DNA of 37,144 nucleotides from Deltaproteobacteria bacterium. Lineage in GTDB: Bacteria; Desulfobacterota; GWC2-55-46; DRQE01. The stretch spans positions 1 to 37,144 of the forward strand of contig WGEY01000039.1 in assembly GCA_015492495.1 (NCBI GenBank). Reading direction: 5' to 3'. The notes beneath the pieces are model-generated. The model did no database searches. It saw only the letters and a list, made by a program, of their open reading frames with translations, and had not been told where the DNA came from. The position numbers and the translations under genes are program-made. This document shows positions 32,131 to 37,144 of this stretch, piece by piece (positions within the stretch are counted from its first letter, which is position 1; the number at the start of each line of letters is the position of its first letter).

Positions 32131-32781
32131 TTACGGTGGATTTTTGTCTCCATCCTTTACAAACAGCTCTCCAAGCGTGACTGCAAGCCTCTTTCTCTTT
32201 TCAGGGGTGGAGTACCTTACATAGAGCATGCCCATGGTGGCTGTGATCACACCTGCCACCGCGTCGTATATCATGTCCCACATTGTGTCGGCGAGCCCCT
32301 TCTGCATCTGTTTTGCGAAGACGTTGTCTACCCAGAACTCGAGTATCTCCCACATGGCACCCATCGCCACTGCAAATATCACTGTGAAAAAGCCTATGAA
32401 CGGTATGGTAAGGCGCAGCTTGTGCGTGTAATGGAGCGAGTAGACCAGCATGAACGCAAGCAGGGATATGACGCCGGTGCCGTAGAGGTGGAGTATCTTG
32501 TCCCAGAGCCATACCTTCTCATAGAACATCAACCACTCGCCCATGAAGGTGTGCAGGAATAGCGCAAGCGTTATAAGAAGGTCGAGTTCAAAAGGCAGGT
32601 GGATACGGTAGTTCCTTTCCACTATGCTCGGCACAAGCGAAACACCTATGGCTATCAGTGTGGCCACGGAGAAAAGGTATTCGCCGATGTACACCTCGTA
32701 GGGCAGAAGCGCGATGAGGATGAGCTTCATTGCCCACGAAATGACCGTCCCAACTGTTATGGTCCGCCAGCTGCCGGGCAT
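32131..32781 (-). CDS. YjdF-like (DUF2238) integral membrane protein
   Basis: The 216-aa protein has about six membrane helices. WDKILHLYGTGVISLLAFML, GAMWEILEFWVDNVFAKQMQKGLADTMWDMIYDAVAGVI carry the DK..H, WE..E and D..WD pattern of the YjdF/DUF2238 family. The biochemical role is unknown. ATG 32781 is used; the track's TTG 32787 is two codons upstream. Neither has a clear ribosome site. It is transcribed alone. Confidence 0.75.
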   Translation of the reverse strand: MPGSWRTITVGTVISWAMKLILIALLPYEVYIGEYLFSVATLIAIGVSLVPSIVERNYRIHLPFELDLLITLALFLHTFMGEWLMFYEKVWLWDKILHLYGTGVISLLAFMLVYSLHYTHKLRLTIPFIGFFTVIFAVAMGAMWEILEFWVDNVFAKQMQKGLADTMWDMIYDAVAGVITATMGMLYVRYSTPEKRKRLAVTLGELFVKDGDKNPP

Positions 32782-32787
32782 GATCAA

Positions 32788-33123
32788 GGTAAGATAGGGC
32801 TCTCTGACATATAACCATTATGTTCCATTACAAGACAGTTGGCAAGTGGTTGCGCACGCCATGCCAAAGTCGGGGGCAGTCTTGGCGCAAGGTGTTGCGT
32901 AACAGGGACCGGACCACATGCGGCCGTAGACGTAATTGCCGTTTGCAAAGCCGGCACATGGGGCTATAATTTAAGGCAGACCGAAGATGCATTGCGGGCG
33001 GCCTCTCCGGAAGCCCGGGCCCGGGTCGACGAACGGAAGTGATCCGGATCTCCCCTGCAGCCCGCAGGGGCTTCAATCACGTATCCCGTATCTCCGCGGG
33101 ATCGTTCGTGGAGGTTTGAAACA
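32788..33123. other. Divergent intergenic region with a promoter and hairpins
   Basis: The 336 nt between the membrane-protein gene (-) and the zinc-ribbon gene (+) carry the promoter at 32943-32970. A CCCCTGC/GCAGGGG 7-bp hairpin lies at 33052-33070 in the predicted leader, and CCCGTATCTCCGCGGG near 33087. No protein is evident. The leader of about 145 nt is long for a 54-aa gene and could be regulatory. Confidence 0.5.
32943..32970 (+). promoter_or_regulatory. Sigma70-type promoter for the 54-aa zinc-ribbon gene
   Basis: TTGCAA (32943-32948) and a perfect TATAAT (32965-32970) are 16 nt apart. The resulting transcript would have a leader of about 145 nt containing the hairpin at 33052-33070. 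Confidence 0.6.
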
Positions 33124-33288
33124 ATGAGTGGTGTAAAGAAGGAAGAGACCTGTACGGTCTGCAAGAACCCGGTCGATGACTGTGTATGCTGTCCTGAGTG
33201 CGGACATGTCTGTGCGCTCAACGAGGGTGAGCTGTACTGTCCAGTGTGCGGCCCTACCAGACCTAAGGATGAAGTGGAATGGTTCTGA
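33124..33288 (+). CDS. Cys-rich double zinc-ribbon protein, 54 aa
   Basis: This ORF is not in the track. ATG 33124 has GGAGG about 8 nt upstream and the frame ends at TGA 33286. The 54-aa product has Cys pairs at CTVCKNPVDDC, CCPECGHVC and YCPVCGP, four CxxC-like knuckles that could form two zinc sites. It ends KDEVEWF. It stands alone with its own promoter. I recognise no family; a regulator or metal carrier is possible. Confidence 0.7.
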   Translation: MSGVKKEETCTVCKNPVDDCVCCPECGHVCALNEGELYCPVCGPTRPKDEVEWF

Positions 33289-33392
33289 TCCCCTGTATGC
33301 TCAAGGGAGCACAACATGGATCTCCGGCAACCCACACACCATGCATGTGAGAAGTAAGGCTACGGTACACCGACGGCGTTCTCGTGGGTGGT

Positions 33393-33968
33393 TCAGCATC
33401 CCTTCGCGGCATGGTCCAACCTCCTTCTGACCTCCTCGATGGCCCTTACGAGACCGTCCTCGAGCTCCTTCATGGACCTCTGCCTCCTCAGGATATATGC
33501 GGGATGATAGACTGGCATTATCGAGTAGCCGCCGTGCCCTTCCACCCAGACACCGGGGCTGAACTCCTTTCCCGGAACGAGTGCATTGAACGCCGTCCTG
33601 CCTACCGCTATTATGACTCGGGGCCTTACGATACCTATCTCTTCGCGCAACAGGGGCAGGAAGAACTCCTCTTCCCTTTTCGTAGGGGGTCGGGTCCTTC
33701 CCCTCGGGGTCTGTATCCTGGGCCAGATCTTTACAACGTTAGTTATGTAGATGCTCTCCCTCTTCCTCTCCAGGACATCCGTAAGGATCCCTACAAAGTA
33801 ACTGCCGGCCCTTCCTACGAACGGCCTTTTCTGCTCGGTCTCGACACGCCCCGGTGCCTCTCCGATCACCATCAAGTCACAGGGCGCGGGACCTTCTCCC
33901 AGGACACACACCGAACCGTGAAAGGCCCGTGTCCTGCTGCAGGACGCTTGGATCCTTCTCCGCAGCAT
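33393..33968 (-). CDS. Family 4-like uracil-DNA glycosylase lacking Fe-S cysteines
   Basis: The protein keeps the catalytic pattern: VIGEAPGRVETEQKRPFVGRAG (motif A), YITNVVKIWPR and MPVYHPAYILRR (motif C). In family 4 enzymes Cys normally follows VVK and sits in the ExxxC segment before PxL; here these read VVKIW and EEEFFLPLL. Of the N-terminal cluster pair only one Cys (ASCSR) is obvious. A [4Fe-4S] cluster therefore looks unlikely. I use ATG 33968, 19 nt after the nuclease stop, giving 191 aa; the track start lies inside the previous gene. Confidence 0.82.
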   Translation of the reverse strand: MLRRRIQASCSRTRAFHGSVCVLGEGPAPCDLMVIGEAPGRVETEQKRPFVGRAGSYFVGILTDVLERKRESIYITNVVKIWPRIQTPRGRTRPPTKREEEFFLPLLREEIGIVRPRVIIAVGRTAFNALVPGKEFSPGVWVEGHGGYSIMPVYHPAYILRRQRSMKELEDGLVRAIEEVRRRLDHAAKGC

Positions 33969-33987
33969 CTTTATCCCGTCGACCCCT

Positions 33988-35025
33988 TCACGCCTTGTTG
34001 CTGAAAAGCTCGAGTTCCTTCCCTTTACCCCATTCCTCTTCTCCGTCCGCATCATCCTCTTCCCCTGCCTCCTCCATCTGGTACCTGCCCTTGTAAATAT
34101 ACCTTTCGAAGTGACGCTGGTACTCTGTCCATTTCCCCTCGCCGCCGTCCTTTTCCACCAGCGACTGCACGGCGTTCACCTTTGCGTCAAGGTCGTCGAG
34201 GTATGAGATGATCAGGGCCTCCAGCGTCTTAGGCCTCTTGGGAGAGCCGTACTCGAGCTGACCGTGGTGGCTGAGGATAATGTGCTTGAGAAGCATCCTG
34301 AGTTCCTGGGGAAAGCCCTGAAGCTCCCTGATCTTGGCATCCACGAGATCCGCCCCCATGGTTATGTGACCTATAAGCCTGCCCTCATCCGTGTAGCCGA
34401 ATGTCCGCGAATAGCGAAGCTCGAATATCTTGCCTATGTCATGGAGTATGAGGCCAGCTACAAGGAGGTCCCGGTTCACCCCCTTGTAGTGGGCGGCCAC
34501 GAAGTCACCGAGCCTGCAAAGAGAAAGCACGTGCTCAAGGAGCCCGCCGAGATACGGATGGTGCATGGACTTAGCCGCCGGGGCGATCTTGAACCGTTCC
34601 CTGACCTCCCTGTCGGCGAAGATCCCTGTGAGCAGCGCTCTCAGGTGTCCGTCCCTGAGACCAGCGATCACACCGTCGAGTTCGGCCATCATCTGTGCGG
34701 CATCCCGGCCTGACGACGGAAGGAAGTCGCTTAGGGAGTACTCGCCTTCGGGGAGCGGCCTGATCTCCGAGACGTTGATCTGAATCCTTCCCTGGTATGA
34801 TATAGCGATCCCCTTTACGGAGACGACATCATCCTTTTCAAAGTTCCTGCCCAGGGCCTCTGCATTATCCCATACCCGCGCCTCCAGTTCACCCGTTCTA
34901 TCCCTCAGCCTGAGGGACAGGTACGGTTTACCCGACTTGCCTACCCCCTTCTCCTTTTTCGTAACAAGAAAGGCAGTATCGATGCGGTCCCTCTCCTTGA
35001 TGTCCTCTACAAAAACTTCCTTCAA
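33988..35025 (-). CDS. YhaM/CBF1-like OB-fold plus HD-domain exoribonuclease
   Basis: An N-terminal OB-fold (about 1-100: KSGKPYLSLRLRDRTGELEARVWD) is followed by an HD domain. MHHPYLGGLLEHVLSLCRL and GLILHDIGKIFEL supply the metal-binding His/Asp. ILSHHGQLEYGSPKRPKTLEALIISYLDDLDAKVN completes the family signature of YhaM 3'-5' exonucleases. The track starts at TTG 35064 without a ribosome site. I prefer TTG 35025 (MKEVFVEDIKER...), which has GGGAGG 5 nt upstream and matches YhaM N-termini (345 aa). The C-terminus is very acidic (EEDDADGEEE). Confidence 0.88.
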   Translation of the reverse strand: MKEVFVEDIKERDRIDTAFLVTKKEKGVGKSGKPYLSLRLRDRTGELEARVWDNAEALGRNFEKDDVVSVKGIAISYQGRIQINVSEIRPLPEGEYSLSDFLPSSGRDAAQMMAELDGVIAGLRDGHLRALLTGIFADREVRERFKIAPAAKSMHHPYLGGLLEHVLSLCRLGDFVAAHYKGVNRDLLVAGLILHDIGKIFELRYSRTFGYTDEGRLIGHITMGADLVDAKIRELQGFPQELRMLLKHIILSHHGQLEYGSPKRPKTLEALIISYLDDLDAKVNAVQSLVEKDGGEGKWTEYQRHFERYIYKGRYQMEEAGEEDDADGEEEWGKGKELELFSNKA

Positions 35026-35092
35026 GTCTTCCTCCCTCGGGTAGAATGGTCTTTTGAAGCTCAACCGGCGGTCGGACGCTCGGTGTGCACCC

Positions 35093-36058
<966 letters not shown>

Positions 36059-36165
36059 CCTGGAAAAGCTACCATACAAGACGATGGCCGGTCAAGGGAT
36101 ATCAGAGGACGCGGCAAGGGACGGTTCGAATTCGAAATGGGTTAAGGCTCTCTGCAGCAGGCTTT

Positions 36166-36185
36166 GGGGGGCATTGAAGCCCCCC
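36166..36185. repeat. GGGGGGC/GCCCCCC hairpin
   Basis: GGGGGGC (36166-36172) and GCCCCCC (36179-36185) pair perfectly around ATTGAA. The hairpin sits about 110 nt upstream of the epimerase start. It has no T-tract and may be a stable leader structure or repeat remnant. Confidence 0.6.
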
Positions 36186-36432
36186 TGCAGCAAGCTTCAG
36201 GCCTGCCTGTAGCAGACAGGGAATCTTCTCATGTTAGGAATCATCCGGTTAGATTTCGCTCGCTAACCCCGAAGCTCGCTGATAGGAATGCGTTCGCGAT
36301 GCATCTTCCAACTGCAAGAAGCATGTATTGCATCTCGCAGACCACGGGGCGCGGCTTGCTGCACATCCTCACAACAATAGGGTCTGCGACTCCGTATGTC
36401 TACAGTCGTATAGCGGGACGAAAAGAACAGGG

Positions 36433-36479
36433 GCGGGGCAGCAAATGGCCATATAAAAAATCTCAAAGGACTGCCCCGC
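36433..36479 (-). terminator. Inverted repeat downstream of the HU gene, possible terminator
   Basis: GCGGGGCAG (36433-36441) and CTGCCCCGC (36471-36479) are exact 9-bp complements with a 29-nt loop, 25 nt after the HU stop. On the minus strand the stem is followed by CCCTGTTCTTTTC, only weakly T-rich, so termination is plausible but not certain. Confidence 0.45.
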
Positions 36480-36503
36480 TGGTTGTTTGAACTATGGTCT
36501 GTG

Positions 36504-36791
36504 TTACTTCTTGCCCAGGACCGCGTCCTTGCAGGCCTTGGCCACTCTGAACTTTACCACTCTCTTTGCGGGGATCCTTATGGTCTCACCCGTCTGGGGG
36601 TTCCTGCCTTTGCGCGCCTTTCTTTTGACTACTACGAGCTTTCCTATACCGGGAATGGTGAATGAATTCTTAGCCTGTTTGTACGCCAGTGTCGTAAACT
36701 CGTTGAGCACGTTCGTAACATCCTTCTTGGTCAGCCCGGTCTTCTTGGCAAGGTGCTCAATGGTCTTTGCCTTTGTCATGGGTTTGGCCAT
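36504..36791 (-). CDS. HU-family DNA-binding protein
   Basis: The 95-aa protein has the HU/IHF fold: KTIEHLAKKTGLTKKDVTNVLNEF, FTIPGIGKLVVVKRKARKGRNPQTGE with the DNA-intercalating arm (GRNPQTGE), then IRIPAKRVVKFRVAKACKDAVLG. It bends and compacts DNA. The N-terminal MAKPMTKAK is slightly extended relative to classical HU. CTCCAGGGAGG lies upstream of ATG 36791. It is monocistronic. Confidence 0.95.
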   Translation of the reverse strand: MAKPMTKAKTIEHLAKKTGLTKKDVTNVLNEFTTLAYKQAKNSFTIPGIGKLVVVKRKARKGRNPQTGETIRIPAKRVVKFRVAKACKDAVLGKK

Positions 36792-37011
36792 TTCCTAACC
36801 TCCCTGGAGTTTTTTAAACATCATTGATGTACAACATTTTGTAAAAAGTTGCAAGTGAAAAATAAGAAAATACCGCGTAAAAACAGCCCGTACGGGTCAT
36901 TTGACAGGCCAAACAGCTCGATGTGGTCAACCGAATCAAAACACCCTATGCAGGGCACGTCATCGGTGCGCCTCGTGTTCGCAGCGGTTATAGAAGATCA
37001 CTGCTGTCCCA

Positions 37012-37144
37012 TTAACTTATAGGTAGTGAGAGTTGAGTTGTATGGTTTGTCGTTTTATCCGGATCGCCTCGTAGGAGCTTCAACAGGTCTCTGCGTTCAA
37101 AGAGGTTGAGCTGCAGGAGCCGAAGCATCTGCCCAAGCGAGAAC
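37012..37144 (-). CDS. Transposase C-terminal end (IS4-like), cut by window edge
   Basis: The minus strand is open from the window end to TAA 37014-37012. It encodes about 44 residues including FSLGQMLRLLQLNLFERRDL and KLLRGDPDK. The leucine-rich 'LxLFERRDL...LLRGDP' end resembles the C-terminus of IS4-family transposases. Only this tail is visible, so the family call is tentative. It suggests an insertion element begins at the right edge. Confidence 0.55.
   Translation of the reverse strand, partial: FSLGQMLRLLQLNLFERRDLLKLLRGDPDKTTNHTTQLSLPIS

Larger units (their letters stand above)
36059..36503. other. Gene-free region with several hairpins
   Basis: The 445 nt between the HU and epimerase genes (both minus) contain no convincing protein. 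They hold a 7-bp G/C hairpin at 36166-36185, a CCTGT/ACAGG hairpin near 36207-36221, and the 9-bp inverted repeat after HU. Three similar blocks (CTGCAGCAGGCTT, CTGCAGCAAGCTT, CTGTAGCAGACAG) occur between about 36151 and 36225. Confidence 0.45.

Noticed and set aside
36110-36150. tRNA T-loop-like GGTTCGAATTC near 36124
   Set aside because: The flanks do not form a T stem and no acceptor or anticodon arms can be drawn.

Overview
This window (about 37 kb, GC-rich) looks like chromosome from an anaerobic or microaerophilic, chemolithotrophy-capable Gram-negative bacterium. It is most like Desulfobacterota or Nitrospirota, judging from frequent AGG/ATA codons, GTG/TTG starts, rubrerythrin-type oxygen defence, a group-3-like [NiFe] hydrogenase, selenocysteine machinery, an ArsS-type radical SAM gene and outer-membrane TonB genes. 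The lineage is an inference; no rRNA is present.

Layout. 1-3.9 kb (+): an oxygen/iron-stress cluster with a ferritin-like protein (5' truncated), a 41-aa rubredoxin-like protein, a MidA-type methyltransferase, a zinc-ribbon peptide, a rubrerythrin-family protein and a geranylgeranyl-reductase-like flavoprotein. 3.9-5.3 kb (+): a Spy/CpxP-like periplasmic protein, a possible Cys-rich leader peptide with a strong terminator, and a periplasmic rhodanese whose catalytic Cys codon is an in-frame TGA followed by a SECIS-like hairpin. 5.4-7.6 kb (-): a GT39 glycosyltransferase, a PAP2 phosphatase that probably starts at CTG, and tRNA-Glu(CTC). 7.6-7.75 kb: probable IS-end debris. 7.8-11.5 kb (-): selB-ydcF-selD, where selD is itself a selenoprotein gene whose Sec codon and SECIS lie at the border of the computed ORF. 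11.6-17.6 kb (+): a two-gene [NiFe] hydrogenase, a receiver protein, a membrane histidine kinase, a GAF-GGDEF protein and Hsp20 with a consensus promoter. 17.97-22.5 kb (-): a com-like zinc finger, TonB-dependent receptor, exbB, exbD and tonB operon behind a promoter overlapped by a perfect 18-bp palindrome. 23-24.9 kb (+): archease-rtcB, apparently leaderless. 25-25.5 kb (-): an EF-Tu-domain-2-like protein and a LysW-like zinc ribbon. 25.6 kb (+): a DUF3553 protein. 25.8-31.9 kb (-): a compact run CMD peroxidase-like, arsS, nadD, rsfS, rlmH, LapA/LapB-like fusion, gpmI. 32.1-37.1 kb: a YjdF-like membrane protein (-), a zinc-ribbon peptide (+), epimerase, YhaM-like nuclease and UDG (-), HU (-) and the C-terminal end of a transposase (-).

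The strongest theme is selenium. SelB and SelD are encoded 3-6 kb from a rhodanese that uses Sec at its catalytic position, and two independent SECIS-like hairpins with GU-starting apical loops can be read directly. selA and tRNA-Sec are not in the window. The other candidates for unusual biology are a possible Cys-codon leader/terminator arrangement before the seleno-rhodanese, the orphan hydrogenase pair followed by signalling genes, and the palindrome-controlled Com-TonB operon.
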